A DNA stretch of 64,000 nt from Bacteroidota bacterium (GTDB lineage Bacteria > Bacteroidota > Bacteroidia > Sphingobacteriales > Sphingobacteriaceae). Below the pieces are notes generated by a model, which was not told the DNA's origin, searched no databases, and saw only the letters and a list, made by a program, of their open reading frames with translations. The position numbers and the translations under genes were made by a program. The stretch covers positions 434,001-498,000 of the forward strand of contig JAEXHI010000030.1 of the NCBI GenBank assembly GCA_023450085.1, read 5' to 3'. Positions 24,918-34,612 of this stretch are shown here, piece after piece (the stretch's first letter is position 1; every line of letters starts with the position of its first letter).

Positions 24918-25429
24918 CTGCAAGTTGTACAATAAGCTATGTCGTATGGGTCTTGGGGTATAGTTACACAGTCAGGAGGACAGATGTTTGTCATATCCAA
25001 TGCGGTTCCATCAGGGGATAAATTAGGGACTGCTATTGAAACAGAGTTTTTCTTGTTTTTAAGTAAATCCTCATATTTATAGTCCTCTCTCGATTCAACT
25101 TTTGTGTTGCATATGATAACGGTAGTATGTTCCCTATATCTTTCATAATTGCCAGTTAAATCATTTTTATGCTTACCTAAGTATAATTTTAGTCCCTTGG
25201 TAGCTGCATTTTTTAGTTGTGCTTGAATTGTTTTATTCGCATCAAGTACGCCATTGTCAATACAGAGCTGTAAGATCTCATCCAATTGAAAATGACTATA
25301 CATTAAGTCCTTTTTTGGATCTTTGCCCCTTCTGTATTCTTCTACCATTTCAAAAACAGCTTTTTTGTCAAAGCGTTCGGATAAAAAGCCACTATGGCCC
25401 TTATTGTCGTCATCGAGTTTTAGTCTCAT
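24914..25429 (-). CDS. hypothetical protein with cysteine-rich C-terminus
   Basis: 171 residues, charged and soluble, no signal peptide. The first half is helical ('KAVFEMVEEYRRGKDPKKDL'), the middle has 'KGLKLYLGKHKNDLTGNYER' and a beta strand 'EHTTVIICNT'. The tail carries four cysteines in a CPPDC...YCTTC arrangement (last 23 residues) that could bind a metal. I do not recognise the family. As first gene of the operon before the membrane protein and kinase it might be the signal reader or an intracellular partner. Confidence 0.65.
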   Translation of the reverse strand: MRLKLDDDNKGHSGFLSERFDKKAVFEMVEEYRRGKDPKKDLMYSHFQLDEILQLCIDNGVLDANKTIQAQLKNAATKGLKLYLGKHKNDLTGNYERYREHTTVIICNTKVESREDYKYEDLLKNKKNSVSIAVPNLSPDGTALDMTNICPPDCVTIPQDPYDIAYCTTCR

Positions 25430-25576
25430 AATTTAGTTGGTTGGTTATTAATTGTTTTCACAAAGAACCACAATTACATTCAATTGCCATACCGTAAAAA
25501 CACCCTGTAAATTAAGGTAATATCTCTGAAGTTGGAATAGTTCTGTCTAAATAATTTTGGACAAAACTAAAGAGCT

Positions 25577-25804
25577 ATGACCATCCAAATTAATGAAGAA
25601 CACCTACAAGATAGTATCAGTACCCGTGAGGTGGAAGTTCTGCAATTGATTTCCTTAGGCTATTGTAATAAGGAAATTGCCGATCAGCTTTTCATCAGCA
25701 GACTTACCGTTGAAACACATCGAAGAAATATGGTGAAGAAGATGGGGTTTAGAAATGCGTACCAGTTGGTGGTATGGGCATTTAAAGAGCGGGTGTTTGT
25801 ATAA
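25577..25804 (+). CDS. stand-alone LuxR-type DNA-binding domain protein
   Basis: 75 residues consisting only of a GerE/LuxR helix-turn-helix: 'ISTREVEVLQLISLGYCNKE', 'LFISRLTVETHRRNMVKKMG'. No receiver domain. It is divergent from the kinase operon, 147 bases from the first gene, so it may regulate that operon or compete with its response regulator for sites. It is followed by a hairpin terminator. Confidence 0.85.
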   Translation: MTIQINEEHLQDSISTREVEVLQLISLGYCNKEIADQLFISRLTVETHRRNMVKKMGFRNAYQLVVWAFKERVFV

Positions 25805-25836
25805 AAAAAGAGACTGATTGCTCAGCCTCTTTTTCT
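25804..25836. terminator. bidirectional terminator between the LuxR-domain gene and the M28 gene
   Basis: AGAGACTGA (25809-25817) pairs with TCAGCCTCT (25822-25830), one mismatch, loop TTGC; A-run before and T-run after. It sits between convergent genes. Confidence 0.8.
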
Positions 25837-25847
25837 AAATGTTGCTA

Positions 25848-27413
25848 TTAATTTCTTGGAGCAACTGGTTTTGGTAATTCTTTACGAGGAATTTTTTCAG
25901 CACGTTCTGAAGTGTGGTAAACAAAAGAAGCGATAATGGTTGCCGATTTCTTTAAGTCGTCCTCTACCAATCTGTCGTAAGTATCTTGGTTGGTGTGGTG
26001 GGTACGAGTATTGTAGTCCATTGGATCTTGAATAAACTGGAAACCCGGTAAACCCACGGCATCATAAGCTTGGTGGTCGGTACCGCCAGTATTGTTAATG
26101 GTTACGGTTTTTGCACCTAAATCAGCAAATGGATTTAACCAAGCTTGAAAAATATCCTTTGCACTAGCATTGCCTTGCAAATAGATACCACGTACAGCAC
26201 CAGTACCATTATCTAAGTTGTAGTAGGCACTAAGCTTACTATGCTCAGGCAATAATTCCATTTTGCTTGGATCAGCAAAATGTTGTTTTACATAGCCCCT
26301 TGATCCATGTAAGCCTTGTTCTTCAGCATCCCAAAGTGCAATTCTAATGGTTCTTTTTGGTTTAAAGTCAATGGCTTTTAAAATTCTCATTACTTCAATC
26401 ATCACGATAGAACCGGCCGCGTTATCAGTTGCGCCAGTTCCTGAGTGCCACGAATCAAAGTGACCACCTAACATTACAATCTCTTCTTTTAGTTTTTTAT
26501 CAGTACCTGGAATTTCTGCAATAACATTGTATCCTTTAGGGTCTTGTGGGTAAAAAGTTGTTTTTACATCTGCTTCTACTTCTACTTTTTGGCCTCCACG
26601 TAATAAACGTAAGATGTGTAGGAAATCTTCAGCCGATACCTCTAATTCAGGAGCAACAGGTTTCGCATCTACGGCATAAGAAGCACCATTGCTAGTAAAG
26701 AAAGTACCGTAATTGCCACGGGCATAGGTTAAAATCAAGCCTACTTTCTCTTGTAGTAATAACTCATTAATAGCGGCTCTGTTTTGACGCATACGCATCA
26801 TCATAGCCATTTGATTGTTGTTGCCCGCTGGACGTCCTTGTCTTGGTGCTGCAGGTTCTGCCGCGGCCATTTCAGCAAGTTTCTCATCGGTGTAACGGGT
26901 CACATCTGGTGTATATGAATTTTTAAGGGGCTGTACCATTACCGATTCAATCACAACGATTTTACCCGTAAGCTTGCCTTTGTATTTTTCAAGGTCGGTA
27001 ACCGTATCTGCTTTAATTAAAACAACTTCCGATTTAATAGGGCCGTTGGTGCCTGGTGTCCAAGCTTTAGGATAGCCAATAATTGGTCTGTAAAAAGGGG
27101 CAGTAGTTGCAGCATAATATCTCTCTACCGACCATCCTTTTCCAAAATCGCCCCAGCTTTCTTGTTTGGCATTTTTTAGACCAAGATCAGTAAAATACTT
27201 TACCGCCCAGTCTCTTCCTCTTTTAATACCCGGAGAGTTGGCCAAACGAGGTCCAATCACGTCGGTAATTTGGAAAGCAATATCCATTACTTTCGAGTTT
27301 TCTAATCCTTCTTTTCTGATCTTTTGTATAGCCTCGCTATTCACAGGTTCTTGTGCAAAAGCGCCAAAAGAAAAAGCAACGGCTAATGCGCCAATAGTAA
27401 ATTTCTTTATCAT
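25848..27413 (-). CDS. M28 family zinc aminopeptidase/carboxypeptidase, secreted
   Basis: 521 residues from the ATG at 27413, where the signal peptide begins ('IKKFTIGALAVAFSFGAFAQ'). After an N-terminal helical part comes a PA-like insert (about 130-290) with a repetitive Met/Arg/Asn-rich loop, then the M28 catalytic domain: 'LGGHFDSWHSGTGATDNAAG' (metal His and bridging Asp), 'WDAEEQGLHGSRGYV' (catalytic and metal Glu), 'YNLDNGTGAV' and 'TDHQAYDAVGLPGFQF' (last His). It probably removes single residues from extracellular peptides. Divergent from another M28 gene, spacer 92 bases. Confidence 0.9.
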   Translation of the reverse strand: MIKKFTIGALAVAFSFGAFAQEPVNSEAIQKIRKEGLENSKVMDIAFQITDVIGPRLANSPGIKRGRDWAVKYFTDLGLKNAKQESWGDFGKGWSVERYYAATTAPFYRPIIGYPKAWTPGTNGPIKSEVVLIKADTVTDLEKYKGKLTGKIVVIESVMVQPLKNSYTPDVTRYTDEKLAEMAAAEPAAPRQGRPAGNNNQMAMMMRMRQNRAAINELLLQEKVGLILTYARGNYGTFFTSNGASYAVDAKPVAPELEVSAEDFLHILRLLRGGQKVEVEADVKTTFYPQDPKGYNVIAEIPGTDKKLKEEIVMLGGHFDSWHSGTGATDNAAGSIVMIEVMRILKAIDFKPKRTIRIALWDAEEQGLHGSRGYVKQHFADPSKMELLPEHSKLSAYYNLDNGTGAVRGIYLQGNASAKDIFQAWLNPFADLGAKTVTINNTGGTDHQAYDAVGLPGFQFIQDPMDYNTRTHHTNQDTYDRLVEDDLKKSATIIASFVYHTSERAEKIPRKELPKPVAPRN

Positions 27414-27505
27414 AAATTGTTTATTTAGGTTAAGTAACAATATGGTGTGAATTTACAGGTAATGTCAAATAGTTGTAACTTTCTATTCAGAATTTTACAA
27501 CCTAA

Positions 27506-28870
27506 ATGAATATGAAAAATCTTCGTCTGGCTTTGCTGATTTGCACTGGTTTTTTGGCTCATACTTTTGCTTTCGCACAAAAAACAGAAATTAGAGATCC
27601 TCAAATTAGCAATATGTTAAATGAGGTTTCGTCAACTAATCTAGAAACCCTGATTAGAAAAATGGTTTCTTTTCATACCCGACATACATTGAGTGATACC
27701 TTGAGTAAAACTAAGGGTATAGGGGCTGCCAGAAGCTGGATCAAGAGTGAGTTTGAAAAATATGCAACAGAAAGCGGAGGAAAATTACAAGTGTCATACG
27801 ATACTTTTTTGCAGCCGGCGGATGGACGAAGAATCAAGGAGTCTGTGACTTTAAAAAATGTGATGGCTGTTTTGCCAGGTACCGACCCAAATGATAAACG
27901 CATGCTGATGGTTTCGGGTCATTACGATTCGAGGGTAACCGATGTGATGAACATTAAGGACTTTGCTCCTGGGGCGAATGATGATGCTTCTGGAGTGGCT
28001 GCAGTAATGGAGATGTGTCGTGTAATGAGCAAGTATCAATTTAAAACTACCTTGGTTTTTGTGGCTTTTGTGGGTGAAGAGCAAGGCTTGTATGGAGCGG
28101 CTAATTTGGCAAAGCGAGCAAAAAGCGAGGGTTGGGATGTTCACTTGTTAATGAACAATGATATCGTGGGAAATTCATATGGAATGGAAACGGATATTAA
28201 GGACAACAAAAGTGTTAGGGTGTTTAGCGAAGGTGTCGCAGCAGCGGAAACTAAGGAGCAAGCGGCGGCTCGTCAGTCTGCAGGAACAGAGAATGATGGC
28301 AATGCCAGGCAGGCTGCTAGGTATATTAAAGAAGTTGCCGAGCGTTATGTTGATCAGCTTGAGGTTAAACTTATTTACAGAAGGGACAGATATCTAAGAG
28401 GTGGTGACCATACTCCTTTTTCGCAACAAGGATTTACAGCGGTTAGGGTTACCGAAATGAATGAAGACTTTAATAGGCAGCATCAAGACGTAAGAACTGA
28501 AAATGGATTTAAATATGGAGACTTGCCAGAATATGTTGACTATAACTATCTCCAAAAAGTAACTCGTATGAATATGTCGGTAATGGCCAATTTGGGGCTA
28601 TCTACCCAAGAACCTCAAAATGTAACCGTGATTACCTCTGGCTTAACCAATAAAACCCAATTAAAATGGGATGCCCCAAAAGGAAAGACTCCTTACGGCT
28701 ATTATGTACTCATGAGGGAAACTACCAGTCCTTTTTGGGAGCGAAAGTTTTTCGTTAAAGAACCCACAGCTACTTTGGCTTATTCAAAAGACAATTACTT
28801 TTTTGCAGTACAATCAGTTGATGAAAACGGCCACGAAAGCTTAATGATTATCCCAAAACCTGGGAGGTAA
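27506..28870 (+). CDS. M28 family peptidase with C-terminal fibronectin-like domain, secreted
   Basis: 454 residues. Signal peptide to about residue 25 ('LAHTFAFAQ'). Catalytic domain with 'MVSGHYDSRV', 'PGANDDASGVAAVMEM', 'FVGEEQGLYGAANL', 'LMNNDIVGNSYG' and 'RGGDHTPFSQQGFTAVRVTE'. The last ~80 residues ('NVTVITSGLTNKTQLKWDAP' and 'GYYVLMRETTSPFWERKFFV') form a fibronectin type III-like module. Similar role to the divergent neighbour but different architecture (no PA insert); not a recent duplicate. Confidence 0.9.
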   Translation: MNMKNLRLALLICTGFLAHTFAFAQKTEIRDPQISNMLNEVSSTNLETLIRKMVSFHTRHTLSDTLSKTKGIGAARSWIKSEFEKYATESGGKLQVSYDTFLQPADGRRIKESVTLKNVMAVLPGTDPNDKRMLMVSGHYDSRVTDVMNIKDFAPGANDDASGVAAVMEMCRVMSKYQFKTTLVFVAFVGEEQGLYGAANLAKRAKSEGWDVHLLMNNDIVGNSYGMETDIKDNKSVRVFSEGVAAAETKEQAAARQSAGTENDGNARQAARYIKEVAERYVDQLEVKLIYRRDRYLRGGDHTPFSQQGFTAVRVTEMNEDFNRQHQDVRTENGFKYGDLPEYVDYNYLQKVTRMNMSVMANLGLSTQEPQNVTVITSGLTNKTQLKWDAPKGKTPYGYYVLMRETTSPFWERKFFVKEPTATLAYSKDNYFFAVQSVDENGHESLMIIPKPGR

Positions 28871-28879
28871 TAGGAAAAT

Positions 28880-31273
28880 CTAATTCCTATTACCCATTTT
28901 GGCTTGTCTAACGCCTTGGTTTTCTTTGAGGTTAAATTTGTAGATAAAAGTTAAACGATATCTTGCAGCATTTGGTCTATTGGTTTGTGAAAGCAAATAG
29001 GTGCTGCCTGTTGTTGTGGTCTCGAATTTTTTTAGGTTAAATAAATTGGTGACATCAAAGAGTAGCGTAGCCTTGTCTTTTAATAGGAGCTTACTTACTC
29101 CAAAATCTAAATTGTGTATGCTGGCTGTTCTACTTTGGGCATTACTTTGTGCGCTGGTAAAATTATAGCGAAATTGAAAGCTTATTTTTTGGGGTAGCCT
29201 TGTCTGTACGCTAAGCCTACTGGTTAAAATATTCCCACTGTAATGAAAATCCTGATCTGCATAAAATCCCCTCTGCTTAAAACGGTAAGCGTTAATTTCC
29301 ATATTGATGTTTAAAAATCGATAAGGATTGTATAAGGTGGAAAGTTCTATTCCGCTGCGGGTTTCTCCTTCAATATTTACAGGTGTGGTCATAAATACAC
29401 CATTAGCATTTCTGTAAGTATAGTCTTGAATAACCGCTTTATTATGCTGATAATATAAAGAAGGATTGAAAGTGAATTTACTCCAAGTTTTTAGAAAGCC
29501 GAATTCAACGACGTCGGCATAGGAGGGATTTAAGTCTGGATTGCCCACATATTGTGAATTGAAATCAGTCAGTTCGTTAAAAGGGTATAACAAAAAGAGT
29601 GAGGGCCTATTAATTCGTTTGCTATAACTAGCCTGTAACGTAGCGTTTGCACTAAACTGATAACTGAGGTTTAGCGTCGGGAAAAACCGGGTGTATTCTT
29701 TAGTTTCATTAAATGATCCTGCTTTGTCTTCCAAAGTAATTTTGGTCAATTCAGTTCTCACGCCTAATTGGTAAGCTATTTTATTCCATTTGTTATTGAA
29801 CTGCAGATAGGCACTGCCAATAAGTTCATCGTAAACAATTTGATTGTTAATATTGTCAAATATCTCCCAATCCCCGTTGCTTTGTTGTTCCGCTTTGTAA
29901 GCACTGGTTACATTACGTTTTTCAGCTTTAAGGCCTACCTCTAAATTGGCTAGGCTATCCAAAGGTTGTACGTAGTCTGTTTGTAGCATAAAATCTTTGC
30001 TAGAGCCAATGGAGTTAGTTCTGATACCCGCAAAGTTTGAGGCTACTGGGAAAGTTTTTTGGGTGGATAAATTCCAATCCTTATCGCTATTCCAAAAGTC
30101 GTATTGCATATCTATGGTGTACTTTTTATTTGCTTTGTCGAATGTTTTGGTATAGTTGAACTCTAACTGATTATAGTTCCTGTTTTCCCACGACTCGCCA
30201 TTGCGCAATAATGTGCTGTCCAGAGCTCTTCCCAATTTAGTGTAATCGTAATTTAAAGCTGTTTTATCATGGTCTTTTGTGGTTTTATTTAAGAATGCTG
30301 CCGTAATGGTATTGTGATTGTTGATTAAAAAATCCCCGCCAAAATATAACATCTTGGCGTCGTCATGACGATCTTCATTTTGATTTTTATGAAGGAAATG
30401 AGTAACTCCGCCATCTTGAGTAGATTGATCAGAAGTATAAAGACCATCGTAGTCGGAATAACGCAACCCAAAAGTAGAAAATAGGTTAATTTTGTTTGAT
30501 TTATAGTTTAAACTTGGCGTAATTCTCGTTTCGTTGGGTATACCACCAACTAAACTTAGCTGTCCGTTCAAGCCAGATGTTTTATTCTTCTTTAACACAA
30601 TATTGATGATGCCTGCGGAACCAGCAGCATCATAACGAGAGGAAGGGTTAGCAATAACCTCCACCCTTTCTATTTGGTCTGCAGATAATTGGTCTAGAGC
30701 ATTTCCTTGGGTAAGTCCAGAGCGCCTTCCGTTAATCAATATTAAAACACTACTGTTCCCTCTTAAGCTTACACTTCCAGAAGGGCTCACACTTACTGAT
30801 GGAACGCTATTTAATAAGTCTAAAGAAGATCCTGCTTTTGATAAAACATCTTTTCCAACCTGAAATACCTTTTTGTCTAGCTTTAAACTGGTGGAAGGTT
30901 GTTCGCCATTGATGGTAATCTCTTTCAATAAAGTAGCATCTGGTTGAAGCTTAATAATTCCTAGTCTGAAGGATGTGCCCAAACCCGATAAAGGTTTAAC
31001 CAAAGTTTGATAGCCAACTAATGACCATTCGATGATTACGCTATCTTTAGAAGTAAACTCTAGGTTAAATATTCCTTTTTCATCCGTAATTGTAGCTGCT
31101 AATAATTTATTAGATGCATCCTTTATGCGAACAGTTACATAGGTAATTGGATTTGTGGAGGATTGTTCTTGTACGGTTCCATGCACTGATTTAATTGTTG
31201 ATGGATTTATCTGTTGAGCTTTCCCGATGGAACAATAAAGCAAGATGGCGAAGAATAAAAAAAGACTTTTCAT
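28880..31273 (-). CDS. TonB-dependent receptor-type outer membrane protein (OMP_b-brl_3)
   Basis: 797 residues. Signal peptide 'LFLFFAILLYCSIGKAQ'; carboxypeptidase-regulatory-like domain about 30-115 ('VHGTVQEQSSTNPITYVTVR'); plug about 125-235 ending 'GSAGIINIVLKKN'; beta-barrel with alternating strands to the C-terminus ('YRLTFIYKFNL' near the end). It lacks obvious SusC features and belongs to the Bacteroidota outer membrane receptor group with unknown ligand. No SusD-type partner adjacent; convergent with the M28 gene, divergent from a LytS kinase with a 110-base spacer. Confidence 0.88.
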   Translation of the reverse strand: MKSLFLFFAILLYCSIGKAQQINPSTIKSVHGTVQEQSSTNPITYVTVRIKDASNKLLAATITDEKGIFNLEFTSKDSVIIEWSLVGYQTLVKPLSGLGTSFRLGIIKLQPDATLLKEITINGEQPSTSLKLDKKVFQVGKDVLSKAGSSLDLLNSVPSVSVSPSGSVSLRGNSSVLILINGRRSGLTQGNALDQLSADQIERVEVIANPSSRYDAAGSAGIINIVLKKNKTSGLNGQLSLVGGIPNETRITPSLNYKSNKINLFSTFGLRYSDYDGLYTSDQSTQDGGVTHFLHKNQNEDRHDDAKMLYFGGDFLINNHNTITAAFLNKTTKDHDKTALNYDYTKLGRALDSTLLRNGESWENRNYNQLEFNYTKTFDKANKKYTIDMQYDFWNSDKDWNLSTQKTFPVASNFAGIRTNSIGSSKDFMLQTDYVQPLDSLANLEVGLKAEKRNVTSAYKAEQQSNGDWEIFDNINNQIVYDELIGSAYLQFNNKWNKIAYQLGVRTELTKITLEDKAGSFNETKEYTRFFPTLNLSYQFSANATLQASYSKRINRPSLFLLYPFNELTDFNSQYVGNPDLNPSYADVVEFGFLKTWSKFTFNPSLYYQHNKAVIQDYTYRNANGVFMTTPVNIEGETRSGIELSTLYNPYRFLNINMEINAYRFKQRGFYADQDFHYSGNILTSRLSVQTRLPQKISFQFRYNFTSAQSNAQSRTASIHNLDFGVSKLLLKDKATLLFDVTNLFNLKKFETTTTGSTYLLSQTNRPNAARYRLTFIYKFNLKENQGVRQAKMGNRN

Positions 31274-31382
31274 GATGCAAGTTTAATGGGCATTGTCCGT
31301 CAATCGGTAGAAAACCATGTCAACGGCTCTATGTCCTTTCGAAATGCATTTTTATAGGCGGAGGATATGCTATCTTTGAGAG

Positions 31383-33053
31383 ATGAAGAAATGCATTTTT
31401 CTTTTTATGACGCTGTGCTTGTTAAGCTCTTGCATGCCACCAGATATTCGCTTTAAGGATTATCCCGTAGTTTATAAAATGGGTGATGACCCAACGTGGG
31501 CAGATAAAGATTTTGATGATAAAGGTTGGCTAACGGAACGAGGGAATACCGAAGAACATGTTTTTTGGGCGAGAGCAAAATTAGATTTGATAAAAAAGCC
31601 TGAGGGGCAGCTGGGGTTGAAAATAGAGGGTTTTGGGGCTTTTGAGGTTTATTGGGATGGCAAATATATAGGTAGCAATGGGCGGGTAATTGGTAAAAAT
31701 ACACCCGAGCTGCCAGGGAGTTCGACCAGTTATTTTAGTGTGCCAGACTCATTGGCACAAACTGGAAGCCATTTGGTGGCGCTTAGGGTCTCACAAGCTC
31801 ATTTGCCAAAGGTGCACCGTATTATCAATGTTGGCCTAAGTAGTTATGAGAGCTTGCTCAGACAGCCCTTGATTACCACGGCGTTTATGAATTTAATGGC
31901 TGGCGCTTTTTTAATAGCGGCCGTTTACTATCTTTTTCTATATATCAATAGCAGGGTTAAACAAGCCACGGTTCTGATTTTTGCAATCATCTGCTTTCTG
32001 TTTTTTTCATTACTCATCTTGGAGTATATCAAGTATTATGTAAGAATACCTTATACGCGTTTCTACTTACGGTTGGAACTAATTGGTTGGATAACCTTTG
32101 CCTTAGCCATGTTGGTGCCCTTGTATTTTACCATCCAGTTTAAATTTAAATGGAAAAAAATATTGATGGCCCTGCTTTTTGGCTCCTTGGTATCCATCTA
32201 TATCTATTACTACAGGCATTATGACACCACGGCCATTTATTACAGCTTGGTCATGTGGGGCTTTTCTCTAGTCATCGTTTTTACTGCCGTTTATCAAAAG
32301 CAGAAAGGTGCATTCATCGTATTGATCGGATTGCTTTTGCGGGTGTTGATTAATCAATATTTGTTTTATGATTTTAGCCTTTTTATCAGCTTTTGTCTTA
32401 TTGTTCTGTGTATGCTTTATCTGCACAGTATTCAAATGAAAGTGATTGAAGAAGAATATGAATCTTCTCTGTTGCTCTCTTCGAAGCTGCAATTGGAACT
32501 TATCAAAAAGAATATCCAACCTCATTTTATCAAAAACACATTAACTTCTCTTATCGATTGGGTAGAGGAATCACCTAAAGAAGGGGTCGCCTTTATTCAG
32601 GCATTAGCTGATGAATTTGATATTGTCAACAACATCTCAGAACAGGCGCTGATTCCCATTAAGCAAGAAATAGCACTTTGTAAAAAACATTTATCTGTAA
32701 TGCAATTTCGTAAAGAGATCCATTATGAATGGGCGGAAAGCGGCATAGATGAAAATGAATTTATTCCGCCCGCAGTGTTACATACCATTTTGGAGAATGG
32801 CGTTACCCACAGTAGTCCGTTGGCAGATGGGAGCTTGAAATTTAAACTGTCCTTTTCATCTGGAGCTGATTATAAGCAATATACTTTTGAAACCTTTGCT
32901 AATAACAGAGTTAAAATTAAGCCACGAGATGGTGGTAATGGATTTATTTACATTAAGGCTCGTTTAAAGGAAAGTTACGGGGATCAATGGGAGTTCCAAT
33001 CAAATGAAAATGAGCGAGGATGGATTTCTATCATTAAGATCTATACAAAATGA
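31383..33053 (+). CDS. LytS-type sensor histidine kinase with lipoprotein-like N-terminus and 7TM region
   Basis: 556 residues. The N-terminus has a lipobox ('FMTLCLLSSC', Cys17), followed by a jelly-roll (galactose-binding-like) segment about 30-150 ('YWDGKYIGSNGRV'), seven hydrophobic helices about 163-350 (7TMR-DISM layout), then a His_kinase domain with 'NIQPHFIKNTLTSLIDW' (His381; usual motif NPHFLFNxLN) and an ATPase N-box 'HTILENGVTHSSPLADG'. The glycine-rich G-box is weaker than usual ('RDGGNGFIYIKARLKE'). Overlaps the response regulator by 4 bases. Confidence 0.87.
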   Translation: MKKCIFLFMTLCLLSSCMPPDIRFKDYPVVYKMGDDPTWADKDFDDKGWLTERGNTEEHVFWARAKLDLIKKPEGQLGLKIEGFGAFEVYWDGKYIGSNGRVIGKNTPELPGSSTSYFSVPDSLAQTGSHLVALRVSQAHLPKVHRIINVGLSSYESLLRQPLITTAFMNLMAGAFLIAAVYYLFLYINSRVKQATVLIFAIICFLFFSLLILEYIKYYVRIPYTRFYLRLELIGWITFALAMLVPLYFTIQFKFKWKKILMALLFGSLVSIYIYYYRHYDTTAIYYSLVMWGFSLVIVFTAVYQKQKGAFIVLIGLLLRVLINQYLFYDFSLFISFCLIVLCMLYLHSIQMKVIEEEYESSLLLSSKLQLELIKKNIQPHFIKNTLTSLIDWVEESPKEGVAFIQALADEFDIVNNISEQALIPIKQEIALCKKHLSVMQFRKEIHYEWAESGIDENEFIPPAVLHTILENGVTHSSPLADGSLKFKLSFSSGADYKQYTFETFANNRVKIKPRDGGNGFIYIKARLKESYGDQWEFQSNENERGWISIIKIYTK

Positions 33054-33742
33054 GAGTGTTGATTATTGAAGATGAGGCTCGGATCGCCAAGAGGCTACAG
33101 CGTATGGCTGCGAGTTTTTTTGAACAAAGCTCAGTGATTTCTATTTGCGATTCCGTTCAAAAAGGATTGGCTTACATAGAGAGCCATCAAATTGATCTTT
33201 TGTTGTTAGACTTAAACTTAAATGGTGAAAATGGATTTGATATATTGGAAGCAATGGTTTCAGAATCGTTCCATACCATTATTGTTTCTGCCTATACTGA
33301 TAAAGCTATTATGGCCTTTGCGTATGGTGTACTAGATTTTGTACCCAAACCTTTTGACGAACACCGCTTGAACCAGGCCTTTAAGAGAATCAAAAGCAAT
33401 CTGAATAGAACTGAGCCACTTAAATTTTTGGCAGTTAAAAAAGCAGGAAATGTTAAACTGATCCCTATTGAAGACTTGCTTTACATTAAGGGAGCAGGAA
33501 TATATAGTGAGTTGCATTTACGAAATGGAAATCAGGAGCTGCATGATAAATCGTTGGAAACACTAGCGCAATTACTACCTGACTCTTTTGAACGTATTCA
33601 TAAATCATATCTGGTTTCTTTAGCATTGGCAGAAAAAATAGTAATCCAATCAGGGAGTAAATATCAACTGCTAATCAAAAATGGGGAGCTGTTGCCCATT
33701 GGTAGAGCCAAGTATAAAGAGTTAAAGCATAAGATTATCTAA
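33050..33742 (+). CDS. LytTR family response regulator
   Basis: 230 residues. Receiver with 'IIEDEARIAKRL', phospho-Asp54 in 'LLLLDLNLNGENG', Lys in 'FVPKPFDEHRL'; LytTR DNA-binding domain from about 130 ('FLAVKKAGNVKLIPIEDLLY', 'RIHKSYLVSLALAEKI'). Partner of the kinase encoded 4 bases upstream (ATGA overlap). Possible targets include the divergent TonB receptor gene. Confidence 0.93.
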   Translation: MRVLIIEDEARIAKRLQRMAASFFEQSSVISICDSVQKGLAYIESHQIDLLLLDLNLNGENGFDILEAMVSESFHTIIVSAYTDKAIMAFAYGVLDFVPKPFDEHRLNQAFKRIKSNLNRTEPLKFLAVKKAGNVKLIPIEDLLYIKGAGIYSELHLRNGNQELHDKSLETLAQLLPDSFERIHKSYLVSLALAEKIVIQSGSKYQLLIKNGELLPIGRAKYKELKHKII

Positions 33743-33754
33743 TTTAAGTGCAAT

Positions 33755-33784
33755 AAAAAAGGCGGTAACCAGCCGCCTTCTTGT
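33755..33784. terminator. bidirectional terminator between LytTR and ABC-permease genes
   Basis: AAGGCGG (33759-33765) pairs with CCGCCTT (33773-33779) around TAACCAG; A-run before, T-rich after. Serves the convergent genes on both sides. Confidence 0.8.
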
Positions 33785-33810
33785 TATTAACTAAAACTAA
33801 ACTAAAATCT

Positions 33811-34608
33811 TTATTTAATATTTCTCTTGGTAAGGATGAAGTAACCCAAAGTAAATAAAACCACTCCGTATGCGATGCTTACCCAAACCTCTTGTGTAAA
33901 GATGGCAAAGCTTTCGGGATTAGCATTTTTTCCGCCAGTACTTGAACGTAATGCCAAAGTAGGGTCGCTATATGGAATTAAGTAGGCATATTTCCAGCCA
34001 ACACTCGCGGTAATTATTCCCATAATAGTTCCTACAAAACCAATTCCCATAGGTTTTAAAAAGTCAGACCATATCAAGCTTAATATAAACTGTACAGATA
34101 GGATGCCTAAAGAGGCCAAGAACAGTTTGCCGTAAAGCTTACTTAATATGATGGCTGGATTGTAATCGTTAAAAGTAAACTTAGGCACTAGCATTTGTAG
34201 TAAATACCCAGTGGAGTAGGTTAACGAAGCAAAAAGAAATAAACAGATGAACAATAAAGCTACTGCATATGCATACTTTGCCGCATAAATGGAAAGCTTA
34301 TTTAGAGGTTGTGAAAATAAGGTTTTCCAAGTATCGTTTTTATGTTCAATGTTATTTACGGAAAATGCCATGAACATGACATAGAACGGTAAAATAAGCA
34401 TGCCCATTACGCCTAAAGCTGCACCGCTATATTGGAACCAGAGCATCATGCCTGGATAGTTGAGCTTAAGTACTTTAGCTGAACTGGAGTAATATCCAAA
34501 GGCAATTAGCCCACAAATGATTACAGGCAAAACAATGGCTGCCCAAAATGCTAAGGTTTTACGTGATTTGTAAAACTCTGAAACAATAGATATGTAGAAT
34601 GAACGCAT
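33811..34608 (-). CDS. ABC-2 type transporter permease
   Basis: 265 residues with six hydrophobic helices, starting 'FYISIVSEFYKSRKTLAFWA', the usual N-terminal sequence of ABC-2 permeases of the NatB/lantibiotic-immunity type. It lies 4 bases after the ATPase gene. Together they would export a drug, antimicrobial peptide or lipid-like molecule from the inner membrane. Confidence 0.88.
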   Translation of the reverse strand: MRSFYISIVSEFYKSRKTLAFWAAIVLPVIICGLIAFGYYSSSAKVLKLNYPGMMLWFQYSGAALGVMGMLILPFYVMFMAFSVNNIEHKNDTWKTLFSQPLNKLSIYAAKYAYAVALLFICLFLFASLTYSTGYLLQMLVPKFTFNDYNPAIILSKLYGKLFLASLGILSVQFILSLIWSDFLKPMGIGFVGTIMGIITASVGWKYAYLIPYSDPTLALRSSTGGKNANPESFAIFTQEVWVSIAYGVVLFTLGYFILTKRNIK

Positions 34609-34612
34609 GATA

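Noticed and set aside
24914..25804. Prophage or toxin-antitoxin island
   Set aside because: No integrase, phage genes or TA family features; gene overlap and a two-component partner fit an ordinary signalling operon.
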